7,709 nucleotides of DNA from Candidatus Gastranaerophilales bacterium (GCA_021201175.1 JAJQFK010000184.1:1-7709); one strand, 5' to 3'. Positions 1 through 7,514 are shown, counted from the stretch's first letter. Translations and numbers: made by a program. Notes: a model not told the origin generated them from the sequence alone.

Positions 1-273
1 GTATATATTAACGTAACACAAAATTTTGATGATAATACATTAATAATTAAGGTAAAGGATGAAGGAATAGGAATAAGCAGTGAAAATTTAGATAAAATCT
101 TTAAGAAATTTTCACGTATAGATTCGCCTTTAACCAGAAAAATCCAGGGTAACGGGCTTGGACTGTATATTACAAAAAATCTTATTGAAAAAATGAGTGG
201 TAAAATAACAGTCACAAGCGAAACAGGCGCAGGTACGGAATTTACTCTTGTTTTTAAAGCCGCAAAATTATAA
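1..273 (+). CDS. Sensor histidine kinase, C-terminal fragment (HATPase_c domain)
   Basis: Only the last 90 codons are in the window; the gene begins upstream of base 1 and ends with TAA at 271-273. The fragment is the nucleotide-binding end of a HATPase_c (GHKL) domain. It has a G1 box DEGIGI (fragment residues 20-25), an F box around FKKFSRID (34-41) and a G2 box GNGLGLYI (50-57), followed by the usual closing strands with SGKITVTSETGAGTEFTL. In the family this domain binds ATP and phosphorylates a conserved His on the dimerization helix, which would lie upstream and is not visible. The sensor part and membrane segments also cannot be seen. The gap to the following REC-GGDEF-REC gene is 32 bases on the same strand, so that protein is a natural candidate partner; this pairing is inferred from position only. 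The ATP-binding motifs visible here are intact. Confidence 0.93.
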   Translation, partial: VYINVTQNFDDNTLIIKVKDEGIGISSENLDKIFKKFSRIDSPLTRKIQGNGLGLYITKNLIEKMSGKITVTSETGAGTEFTLVFKAAKL

Positions 274-305
274 AATACGAAAGGTTACAAGTTCAAAGAC
301 AGCTT

Positions 306-1619
306 ATGTTGGTAAAAATTGTTTTAATAATTGATAAAAGAAAAGAGCAATCGACAAAATACAGAAAAATTTTGGAGAATAGCGATATTACGGTTTTTAC
401 AGCTTCTGATTTTGCAGGTGCACTGAACATTATTAATAAATTTGAACCGGATTTAATACTTATTTCAGACAGTCTTGAATTTGATATAAAAAAAGCAATA
501 AGCCAAATAAGGGTTTTAACGTATAATATGCGTCCTGCTGTAATAGCACTTTCTAAATCGAACCATATTCAGGATAAAATCGACATTCTTGATTCCGGCG
601 CTGATGATTTTTTAAGTGAACCGATTAATCAACAAGAGTTTAATGCAAGGATTCTTGCTCATTTAAGAAGAAACTTTGAGAATTGTTTTTCTGAAAAAAC
701 ACTTTTATTCAACTCTAAAATTTCATATAAAATGCTAAAACGATTGATTAATTCGGAATCACAATGGGCAATAATGCTTGTGGATATTGATAACATTGAA
801 TTTTATAAAGAAATATACGGCGAACTTGCCGCTGATAAACTTATGCAGACATATTCCGCCATAATAAAATCTTCCTTAGAAAAAAACGATTATATAGGAC
901 AATTTACCGATGATAATTTTATAGTGATAACAAGCTGGGAAAAGGCTGAAAAAATAGCTAATTATCTTGTATATGCCTTTGAAACCGTAATATCTAAATT
1001 TTATAATGAAGCGGATACAAAACGCGGTTTTACATTTTTGCACGGCGATGATTCGGCAGAAGATAAAATAAATCTTGTATCAACAAGTATAGGTGTAATT
1101 TCCAACAAGTACAAAAAATATGAAAATATAAAGCAGATAGTAAATTCGCTAATTTCTACTCATAAGCTTGCAAAATACAAATCCGGTTCGGCTTATGTAA
1201 TTGAGCGTCCAAAGATAGGGGCGGAAAATGCCGTAGAAGTAAAAAAGCAAAATAATAACATACTTATTGCCGAACCCGATGAAGCTCTTTCTGTTTTATT
1301 GGAAGCGGCAGCCAGACTGCAAGGTTATAACGTCAAGGCTGTATATGAATTTGATGATATAATTCAGGCAGTTTATGATTTTAATCCTTCCGTTATAATA
1401 CTGGATGCCGGAAGTTCCGAAAATCTAAAAGGACTTGAAATTTGCAGAAATTTAAAATTTGAAACACAAAATATAAAATCCAATATAATATTTACAACAA
1501 CCATTCATGATAAAGAAATGGTTTTAAATGCGGGAGCGGATTTATATTTGCCTAAACCGTACGAACTGTCCGTTATTTTCGGCTGGATAAAAAAGTTTAA
1601 TGAACATTATAATGAATAA
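306..1619 (+). CDS. REC-GGDEF-REC response regulator with degenerate first REC and GGDEF domains
   Basis: A 437-aa soluble protein with three signalling domains. REC1 (about 4-122) is degenerate. The phosphoacceptor position in the DLILIS stretch is Ser54 (Asp55 is one residue late), the acidic pair is reduced to Asp10-Lys11, the usual Thr is Ser83, and the conserved Lys of the KP motif is Glu105. The GGDEF-like domain (about 150-300) keeps the metal-site style VDIDN (159-163) and a SIGVI strand, but TDDNF (201-205) replaces GGDEF, so diguanylate cyclase activity is unlikely. REC2 (about 317-432) looks functional, with acidic residues Glu323 and Asp325, phosphoacceptor Asp367, Thr397/398 and Lys417 in LPKPY. 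The likely role is phospho-dependent regulation through REC2, perhaps with the GGDEF-like module as a nucleotide-binding or protein-binding platform. There is no DNA-binding domain. The start at 306 has only a weak AAAGA upstream (295-299); TTG at 309 is a possible alternative. It lies between the kinase fragment and the aminopeptidase and is probably cotranscribed with both. Confidence 0.88.
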   Translation: MLVKIVLIIDKRKEQSTKYRKILENSDITVFTASDFAGALNIINKFEPDLILISDSLEFDIKKAISQIRVLTYNMRPAVIALSKSNHIQDKIDILDSGADDFLSEPINQQEFNARILAHLRRNFENCFSEKTLLFNSKISYKMLKRLINSESQWAIMLVDIDNIEFYKEIYGELAADKLMQTYSAIIKSSLEKNDYIGQFTDDNFIVITSWEKAEKIANYLVYAFETVISKFYNEADTKRGFTFLHGDDSAEDKINLVSTSIGVISNKYKKYENIKQIVNSLISTHKLAKYKSGSAYVIERPKIGAENAVEVKKQNNNILIAEPDEALSVLLEAAARLQGYNVKAVYEFDDIIQAVYDFNPSVIILDAGSSENLKGLEICRNLKFETQNIKSNIIFTTTIHDKEMVLNAGADLYLPKPYELSVIFGWIKKFNEHYNE

Positions 1620-1623
1620 GGAG
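1618..1623 (+). promoter_or_regulatory. Ribosome binding site of the leucyl aminopeptidase
   Basis: AAGGAG lies 6 bases before ATG 1630 and overlaps the TAA stop (1617-1619) of the upstream response regulator. It decides the start at 1630 over the in-frame ATG at 1600, which lies inside the upstream gene. The overlap suggests translational coupling of the two genes. Confidence 0.85.
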
Positions 1624-1629
1624 ATAGTT

Positions 1630-3135
1630 ATGCAAATTAAAGTCAAAAACGAATCTATATTAGATTTAGAGTCCGATGTGATAATAGTGAATCTTTTTGA
1701 AGGAGTTAAAATCCCCGGAGGTGTTACCGGAATTGTTGATAAAGCATTTAACAATATAATAACCGATTATGTTATTAATAAAGAAAACTTTGAAGGTAAA
1801 TACGGAGAAATCTATCAATTACCGATTCCGGAAAAAAATAAAAAAATTCTAATTGCGGGGCTTGGCAAACAAAAGGACTTTAACAAAGTAAAAATAAGAA
1901 ATTTAACTGCAAAAATAGTAAAACTGCTTAAAAATTCAGACAATGCCAAAAAAGTTGTATCAATACTTCATGGGGCAGGTATTGCGGGGTTATGTCCAAA
2001 AGGCTGTGCTCAGATGATTACAGAAGGTGCAATATCCGGAGGTTATGAATTTAATAAGTATAAATCCGATAAAAAAGAAAACAAAATTGAAGAATTTATA
2101 ATTGCAGAAACAGACGAAGAAAAATTTAACAAAGCACAAGAAGGTGTAGAAATGGGGATTGTTACTGCAACGGCGGTAAATGAGGCAAGAAACCTTATAA
2201 ATGAATCCGCACAATATTTGTACCCCGAAACACTTGCACAATATGCAGTAGAAAATTCCGGAGTAAAAACAACCGTTTACAATAAAGAACAAATAAAAGA
2301 AAAGGGAATGAATGCTTTTCTTGCGGTATCTCAAGGCAGTATACATGAACCAAGACTAATCCACATGGAATATAAAAACGGGAATCCGAAAAAGAAAATC
2401 GCTATAATAGGTAAGGGAATTACATTTGACGCAGGCGGACTCGATTTGAAACCGCCATCATCAATGTTAACAATGAGAGATGATATGTCAGGTGCAGCAG
2501 CAGTTATAACGACAATGAAAGCAATTTCGGAATTAAAACCCGAAGTTGAAGTTCATGCAATAGTTGCGGCATGCGAGAATATGCCCTCCGGCAGTGCCTA
2601 TAAACCCGGTGATGTAATCACCGCAAAGACCGGAAGAACTATAGAAATTGATAATACAGATGCGGAAGGGAGAGTCACGCTTGCAGATGCACTCGCTTAT
2701 GCGGAAGAACTTGGAGTTGATGAGATTATAGATATAGCTACACTCACCGGAGCATGTATGGTTGCACTCGGAACTGTTGCAAGTGGAATTATGGGAAATA
2801 ATGACGAAATGGTAAATGCATTTATTAGTGCAGCGGAAAAAGCCGGAGAACGTTACTGGCAAATGCCTATGTATGACGAATACGGCGAATCTTTAAGCAG
2901 TGATATCGCAGATACAAAAAATACGGGCGGCAGAATGGGCGGTACATCGGCGGCAGGTATTTTCCTTTCAAAATTTGTAAAAAATACCCCCTGGGTACAT
3001 TTGGATATCGCCGGAACTGCATTCGCTGAAAAAGCTACTCCGGAAGGAATCAAGGGCGCTACGGGTGTTGGTATAAGAGCTTTAATTAAATACATAATGA
3101 CACTTAATTGCAGTGGAAATTGCGGTTGTAAATAA
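1630..3135 (+). CDS. pepA: Leucyl aminopeptidase, M17 family (PepA-type)
   Basis: A 501-aa cytosolic metallo-aminopeptidase that removes N-terminal residues, classically Leu, from peptides; the family is a hexamer with two metal ions per active site. The start is chosen at 1630 because of the strong AAGGAG. The N-terminal macro-like domain covers about 1-160 and the catalytic domain about 165-490. Metal and catalytic residues are complete: Lys262 and Asp267 in GKGITFDAGG, Lys274 in LDLKP, Asp285 in RDDMSG, and Asp344, Glu346 and Arg348 in the family signature NTDAEGR. Their spacing is the same as in E. coli PepA (Lys270, Asp275, Lys282, Asp293, Asp352, Glu354, Arg356), shifted by eight. E. 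coli PepA also binds DNA at Xer recombination sites, but nothing here shows that role. The protein ends in an unusual cysteine-containing tail, NCSGNCGCK, beyond the normal fold end. It is the last gene before a probable terminator. Confidence 0.95.
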   Translation: MQIKVKNESILDLESDVIIVNLFEGVKIPGGVTGIVDKAFNNIITDYVINKENFEGKYGEIYQLPIPEKNKKILIAGLGKQKDFNKVKIRNLTAKIVKLLKNSDNAKKVVSILHGAGIAGLCPKGCAQMITEGAISGGYEFNKYKSDKKENKIEEFIIAETDEEKFNKAQEGVEMGIVTATAVNEARNLINESAQYLYPETLAQYAVENSGVKTTVYNKEQIKEKGMNAFLAVSQGSIHEPRLIHMEYKNGNPKKKIAIIGKGITFDAGGLDLKPPSSMLTMRDDMSGAAAVITTMKAISELKPEVEVHAIVAACENMPSGSAYKPGDVITAKTGRTIEIDNTDAEGRVTLADALAYAEELGVDEIIDIATLTGACMVALGTVASGIMGNNDEMVNAFISAAEKAGERYWQMPMYDEYGESLSSDIADTKNTGGRMGGTSAAGIFLSKFVKNTPWVHLDIAGTAFAEKATPEGIKGATGVGIRALIKYIMTLNCSGNCGCK

Positions 3136-3143
3136 TTTATACA

Positions 3144-3178
3144 GCGGCTTGCGTTTTCAAGCGCGCAAGCCGCATTTT
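3144..3178 (+). terminator. Probable Rho-independent terminator after pepA
   Basis: A perfect 10-bp inverted repeat, GCGGCTTGCG (3144-3153) and CGCAAGCCGC (3164-3173), closes a 10-base loop and is followed by ATTTT. It begins 8 bases after the pepA stop and stands out as GC-rich in an AT-rich setting. The T-run is short (four T, then AAATTGCTTTT), so termination may be partial and some read-through into yjbQ is possible. Confidence 0.75.
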
Positions 3179-3211
3179 AAATTGCTTTTCTCAAGTTTAA
3201 TCCAGTGTCGC

Positions 3212-3229
3212 TCGCGTTCCTTATCGCGA
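3212..3229. repeat. Small inverted repeat in the pepA-yjbQ intergenic region
   Basis: TCGCG (3212-3216) and CGCGA (3225-3229) form a 5-bp stem with an 8-base loop in a locally GC-rich patch between the terminator and yjbQ. It could be a second weak hairpin, an operator or part of a dispersed intergenic repeat; the sequence alone does not say which. I see no convincing -35/-10 promoter for yjbQ in this 144-base gap. Confidence 0.35.
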
Positions 3230-3255
3230 AATTTTCTCGGACAAATTAAAGTATG

Positions 3256-3270
3256 CAAGGGGAAGGAAGA
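3256..3270 (+). promoter_or_regulatory. Purine-rich ribosome binding site of yjbQ
   Basis: A purine tract containing GGGGAAGGAAGA sits 9-12 bases before ATG 3280. It supports that start rather than the in-frame ATG at 3253, which would place the tract inside the coding region. The conserved family N-terminus also begins near 3280. Confidence 0.6.
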
Positions 3271-3279
3271 AAAATTATT

Positions 3280-3693
3280 ATGAAGTTTTATACTAAATAT
3301 CTGTGGTTTAATACGGAAAAACATCGTGAATATATTAACATAACAAACGAAATAGAAGAAATATTGCATGAAAGCGGGATAACCGAAGGAATGATTCTTG
3401 TAAGCGCAATGCATATTACGGCGGGAGTATATATAAATGATGCGGAAGCGGGTTTAATTTCCGATATCGATAAATGGCTTGAAGAATTAGCGCCTTTTAA
3501 TGTTAATTATGAACATCATCACATGGGTGAAACTAATGGCGACAGCCATTTGAAAAGTCTTATTATCGGGCATGAGGTTATAATCCCGGTTACGGCAGGC
3601 AAACTCGATTTCGGTCCATGGCAGCAAGTATATTATGCTGAATTTGACGGACAAAGACGAAAAAGAGTAATTGTAAAAGTTATGGGTGAATGA
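3280..3693 (+). CDS. yjbQ: YjbQ/UPF0047 family protein
   Basis: A 137-aa single-domain protein, close to the roughly 135-140 aa usual for the family (E. coli YjbQ). Family members form compact oligomers with a His-rich metal-binding site; a weak thiamine-phosphate synthase activity has been reported for some members, but the true physiological role is unsettled. Diagnostic stretches are SAMHITAGVYIND (42-54, with His45 and Asn53), HHHMGETNGDSHLKS (79-93, with His79-His81, Asn86, Gly87, Asp88 and His90), and GKLDFGPWQQVYYAEFDG (107-124) followed by QRRKR. All expected conserved residues appear to be present. There is no signal peptide or membrane segment, so it is cytoplasmic. The stop TGA (3691-3693) overlaps the start of the M14 peptidase gene, which points to coordinated production. 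The start at 3280 is preferred to 3253 from the ribosome binding site and the family N-terminus. Confidence 0.92.
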   Translation: MKFYTKYLWFNTEKHREYINITNEIEEILHESGITEGMILVSAMHITAGVYINDAEAGLISDIDKWLEELAPFNVNYEHHHMGETNGDSHLKSLIIGHEVIIPVTAGKLDFGPWQQVYYAEFDGQRRKRVIVKVMGE

Positions 3694-4337
3694 TGATTAA
3701 AGTTATAAAAACTCAAAAAACTAAGGAAAATAATACAATCACTCTTTATGAAACAGATTCTCAGGTATTTGAAAAAACAATATTAATTATCGGGGTCTTT
3801 CATGGAGAAGAACCTCAGGGAGAATACCTTATTAATAGGTATATTCAAACTGATTTATCAAAGATTAAAAATAAATTACTTGTAATTCCCTGTTTAAATC
3901 CTGATGGGAAACAAAAAAATCAACGACAAAATTCAAACGGAGTGGATTTAAACCGCAATTTCCCGACCAAAAACTGGAAACTCACAGAAAAAAACGAGTA
4001 TTTTGGAGGTTTAGAGCCGGCAAGTGAGATTGAAACTAAATTTATTATAGACGTTTTAAATAAATATAAAATTGATTTAATATTATCAATTCATGCTCCG
4101 TTTAAAGTTGTAAATTATGATGGTGCTGCAAAGAATCCGGCTGATAAAATTTCTCAAATAACCGGTTATCCTGTTCAAGCAGATATAGGTTATCCGACTC
4201 CTGGGAGTTTTGGTACATACGCCGGACGTGAAAGAAACATTCCGGTTATAACACTTGAACTTCCCGAAGATGAAACAAATGAAACATTGTGGAATGCAAA
4301 CAAAAATGTTTTTAAATATTTAGCCGAAGAATACTAA
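3690..4337 (+). CDS. Small cytoplasmic M14 zinc peptidase, MpaA-like (murein peptide amidase candidate)
   Basis: A 215-aa protein with the full M14 carboxypeptidase active site. Zinc ligands are His38 and Glu41 (FHGEEPQGE) and His135 (SIHAP). Asn88 and Arg89 in VDLNRNFP bind the substrate carboxylate, and Glu190 in ITLELPE is the general base. The combination of DLNRNFP, IHAP and TLELP is typical of the E. coli MpaA group (about 240 aa), which cleaves the gamma-D-Glu-diaminopimelate bond of murein tripeptide during peptidoglycan recycling. No signal peptide is visible, which fits cytoplasmic recycling rather than secretion. Specificity for murein peptide is inferred from the family; other gamma-glutamyl or ordinary peptide substrates remain possible. 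Translation probably starts at ATG 3690 (overlapping the yjbQ stop as ATGA) or at the adjacent ATG 3693; no strong ribosome binding site is present, so coupling to yjbQ is likely. The 3' end overlaps the convergent SNF2 gene. Confidence 0.85.
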   Translation: MMIKVIKTQKTKENNTITLYETDSQVFEKTILIIGVFHGEEPQGEYLINRYIQTDLSKIKNKLLVIPCLNPDGKQKNQRQNSNGVDLNRNFPTKNWKLTEKNEYFGGLEPASEIETKFIIDVLNKYKIDLILSIHAPFKVVNYDGAAKNPADKISQITGYPVQADIGYPTPGSFGTYAGRERNIPVITLELPEDETNETLWNANKNVFKYLAEEY

Positions 4338-7300
4338 TCAAGAGAGAAAATATCCTGTAAGTCTGCGTAAGTCAATGTTTTGCTTATATTTCTGTCGACT
4401 GAAATAACGGAATCCACAAGATTTCGTTTATCCTGTTTAAGTTTCTGAATTTTTTCTTCAACCGTATTTTTTGTAATTAAGCGATAAACAAATACTTTTT
4501 TGGTTTGACCTATACGATAAGCTCTATCGGTAGCCTGATCTTCAACCGCCGGATTCCACCATGGGTCATAGTGAATAACATAATCTGCACCGGTCAGATT
4601 TAATCCGGTTCCGCCCGCCTTTAAACTAACAAGAAAGATTGGAATAGTAGAATCTGTATTAAATCTTTCAACAACTTCTTGCCTGTTCTTTGTTGAACCG
4701 GTGAGATATTCATGCTTAATCCCCTCTTTTATAAGCCACGATTTAACAATATCAAGCATATCTACAAATTGAGAGAATAATAATATTCTGTGACCTTCTG
4801 AAATAATTTCTTCAAGCATAGATTTTAATTGTTCAAATTTGCCGGAAGTTTCAATACCTTTTTTATTTTCTTTATCGTAAAGCAGCGGGTGACAGCAGAT
4901 TTGACGTAATCTTAAAAGTGCGGAGAATATAGACATTCTGCTTTTTTCCAGACCGTTTTGCGCAATAGACTTGAATAATTCCTCTTTTGTAGAATCCAAT
5001 ACTTCAAGATAGAAATCTTTTTGTTCAGGAGTCAACTCACAGTATGCAATATTTTCAACTTTATCCGGTAAATCCTTTGCGACATCACGTTTCATACGGC
5101 GCAGAATAAAAGGATAAATTTGGGATTTAAGTCGTTTTTCAACAATTTTTTCGCCCCTGTCCACAATCGGGGTAACGTATCTGTAATTAAATTCAGCTTT
5201 ATTTAAAAGGAATCCGGGCATTAAGAAGTCAAATACAGACCATAATTCTTCAAGCTTATTCTCGATAGGGGTGCCTGATAATGCCAATTTATGCTGACCG
5301 TTTAACATTTTTATGCATTTTGCAGTTATAGATTCAGGATTTTTTATGTTCTGGGATTCATCCAAAATTATATATCTGAACTCATATTTTTTTAATTTTT
5401 CAATATCGCGTCTTATAAGTGCATAACTGGTTATTATAATATCATTTTTAGGAATTTCTTTAAAATGTTCTTTTCGGTCTATACCGCTAAGTTTAAGACA
5501 TTTTAGAGTCGGAATAAATTTCTGAACTTCGGATTCCCAGTTGAATACAACAGAAGTCGGGCATACAACAAGACAGGGAGATTTTTTATCCTTTTCTTTA
5601 GCTTTTTGTAATAACGTCAATGCCTGTAAAGTTTTACCAAGCCCCATATCATCGGCAAGTATACCATTTAGCCCGTACTTATATAAAAACCATAACCAGC
5701 TGAATCCTTTTAGCTGATACTCTCTTAATTCGGCATTAATACCTTTTGGAAGCGGAACATTATCCATTGTAGAAAAAGTCGAAATTTGTTTCCAAAACAT
5801 CGAAAATTTGCGGCTCATTTTTAATTTAAATCCAAGATTCTGCATTTCAGAAAGCAAACCTGCTCTGAAAGTTTTTACTATATACTTATTATCATCATTT
5901 TTATAAACATCAAAAGTATTAAAAGATTTAAGTAAAGAGAATATATCCGCCCCCGGAACTTCAACAAACCCGTAATTTTTAACCCTTAAATATTTATCTC
6001 CTTCAACAATTAAGTCATAAATTTCTTCAAATGAAATAGTTTCATCGCCCACTTCTCCATATAGAGAAACTTCAAAACTGTCAGTTGTATCAGTTGAAAA
6101 ATCAATATCCGCAACGAGTTTAAACGGTTTTGGCGACAGTTTAAAGAACGACATGTCGTCTTTTTCTTCAAATACCCAGCCTTCACCTGCCTGTTTTAAA
6201 TAGTAATTATAAAAATCAATAGCATTTTCTTTTTCAATTGCCAGATTATTAGTTTGCATAGGGGCAAACTTACACGCTAACAGCATTCTGTAAGCTTCTT
6301 CTTCATGGGGAATATTTCTTTTTACCCAGTATAAAAGATCCTCTTTAGGTTTTTTAATAGTTACATAAGGACTTTTTGAGGCTGATTTTGAATAAGCAAC
6401 CCTTGTTCCGTCATAATCAAATTCTAACTCTGCTTTTAAAGCGCCGTCGTAATCCAATCCCATAGTAACAATATTTTTAGGCGGACGCTGTTCCAGAGTA
6501 AGCTTGTCAATAATTTCAGAAACTTCACAAGGAATAAGCGTTCTTAATTTTGGAAGCTCCTCATATAAAAATTTAGCGCCATCAGCATCTTTGACATCTG
6601 TAAAGGTAGATTTTATAAGATTTTGCGGCAACGCAGACAACGCAATATTAATCGGGAAAATTTTATTTTTATATCTTCCCCATTTTAGTTGTCTTGAAAA
6701 GTATCTGACTTCTTCAAAAGGAATAATATCCTCCTTATCCGGACGCTGCCAGTATAAAGACAACAAAACATTACCCACCATAGAGAAATTCACGGAAAGC
6801 GAAAGTTTCCACTCTTGTGAACAAAATACAAGTTTATCTTTTGATTTGCCGTCAATAACATCATCAGCAAGCGCAAGAAGTTGAAAAAATCCGTCAAATT
6901 TTGCTATCGGAATGTCATACCAACCGGCTTTTTTGTCTAAACGGGAATCTTTAAGCAGGAGTTGGAACAAAGCTATTTCAACTTTTTGAGAATTATTTAA
7001 TTCAAATTCCTGATTGATTTTTTGAGCGGCAATAAACGCTTTTAAAACAGATTCAATATCTCTTATAACCTTGCCGGTATTTCTATCCATTACAAGAATA
7101 GAAAAGAAATTTTGGCGCCGTTTGGGATTAAAATGGAAAATATAACCGCCTTGCGGGGCTTCATTCATAACAGTTTGCGTATCAGAATAATCAATATCCG
7201 TCTTAAACCTGCGCTCCAAAAATTCATCATAAATATGATTTTCAATAACATTTAATCCGACCGCAATAGCATGCTTGCACCATTTTTCTTTTAAAGGACA

Positions 7301-7510
7301 TGAACAAGAAGGTTCAATGCCGGACTTTTTAAATTTAAGTTCAACATCATAAAAAGATTTGAAATTGCCCTTAACTTTGGCTTTAACACCGGTTTTTCCG
7401 ACAGTAACAGAAGCCACCTGTTCTTTTTGGCGGTACTCATATCCCCTTCTCCAACTTCCGGGGGTCGAATTATCTTTTAAATACTTAAAATTAAAATTAC
7501 AAACAGTCAT
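4334..7510 (-). CDS. SWIM zinc finger-containing SNF2 family helicase-like ATPase
   Basis: A 1058-aa protein starting at ATG 7510 (complement) and ending in TAG. The N-terminus carries a SWIM zinc finger with pattern CxCx6CxH (Cys69, Cys71, Cys78, His80). A long middle region (about 100-590) corresponds to the bacterial SNF2-associated part. The C-terminal Swi2/Snf2 motor has a Walker A DDMGLGKT (620-627), motif Ia around CPTSVVFNWE, a Walker B DESQ (717-720, Ser where Ala is usual in DEAQ/DEAH), motif III SGTPIEN, motif IV around LLFSQF, motif V KAGGTGLNLT and motif VI DQATDRAYRIGQ (991-1002). All motor motifs are intact, so it should be an ATP-driven double-stranded DNA translocase. Related bacterial proteins are thought to remodel protein-DNA complexes such as stalled RNA polymerase, but the exact target is unknown. 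It stands alone on its strand with its own promoter. The length is normal for SWIM-SNF2 proteins, with no frameshift. Confidence 0.94.
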   Translation of the reverse strand: MTVCNFNFKYLKDNSTPGSWRRGYEYRQKEQVASVTVGKTGVKAKVKGNFKSFYDVELKFKKSGIEPSCSCPLKEKWCKHAIAVGLNVIENHIYDEFLERRFKTDIDYSDTQTVMNEAPQGGYIFHFNPKRRQNFFSILVMDRNTGKVIRDIESVLKAFIAAQKINQEFELNNSQKVEIALFQLLLKDSRLDKKAGWYDIPIAKFDGFFQLLALADDVIDGKSKDKLVFCSQEWKLSLSVNFSMVGNVLLSLYWQRPDKEDIIPFEEVRYFSRQLKWGRYKNKIFPINIALSALPQNLIKSTFTDVKDADGAKFLYEELPKLRTLIPCEVSEIIDKLTLEQRPPKNIVTMGLDYDGALKAELEFDYDGTRVAYSKSASKSPYVTIKKPKEDLLYWVKRNIPHEEEAYRMLLACKFAPMQTNNLAIEKENAIDFYNYYLKQAGEGWVFEEKDDMSFFKLSPKPFKLVADIDFSTDTTDSFEVSLYGEVGDETISFEEIYDLIVEGDKYLRVKNYGFVEVPGADIFSLLKSFNTFDVYKNDDNKYIVKTFRAGLLSEMQNLGFKLKMSRKFSMFWKQISTFSTMDNVPLPKGINAELREYQLKGFSWLWFLYKYGLNGILADDMGLGKTLQALTLLQKAKEKDKKSPCLVVCPTSVVFNWESEVQKFIPTLKCLKLSGIDRKEHFKEIPKNDIIITSYALIRRDIEKLKKYEFRYIILDESQNIKNPESITAKCIKMLNGQHKLALSGTPIENKLEELWSVFDFLMPGFLLNKAEFNYRYVTPIVDRGEKIVEKRLKSQIYPFILRRMKRDVAKDLPDKVENIAYCELTPEQKDFYLEVLDSTKEELFKSIAQNGLEKSRMSIFSALLRLRQICCHPLLYDKENKKGIETSGKFEQLKSMLEEIISEGHRILLFSQFVDMLDIVKSWLIKEGIKHEYLTGSTKNRQEVVERFNTDSTIPIFLVSLKAGGTGLNLTGADYVIHYDPWWNPAVEDQATDRAYRIGQTKKVFVYRLITKNTVEEKIQKLKQDKRNLVDSVISVDRNISKTLTYADLQDIFSLD

Positions 7511-7514
7511 GAAA

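Noticed and set aside
1600..1629. Upstream ATG at 1600 as the pepA start
   Set aside because: It lies within the response regulator gene; the strong AAGGAG at 1618-1623 points to ATG 1630.
1990..2346. Cys/Phe-rich open frame on the minus strand
   Set aside because: It lies wholly inside the well-supported pepA gene, has low-complexity composition and no recognisable domain or ribosome binding site.
2533..2862. Second Cys-rich minus-strand open frame inside pepA
   Set aside because: It is an antisense shadow of conserved pepA codons, including the NTDAEGR region.
3157..3414. Minus-strand open frame across the pepA-yjbQ gap
   Set aside because: It is antisense to the conserved yjbQ start and includes the terminator hairpin; no domain is recognisable.
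6504..6884. Plus-strand open frame of 126 codons inside the SNF2 gene
   Set aside because: It is antisense to the SNF2 coding region, with no family resemblance.
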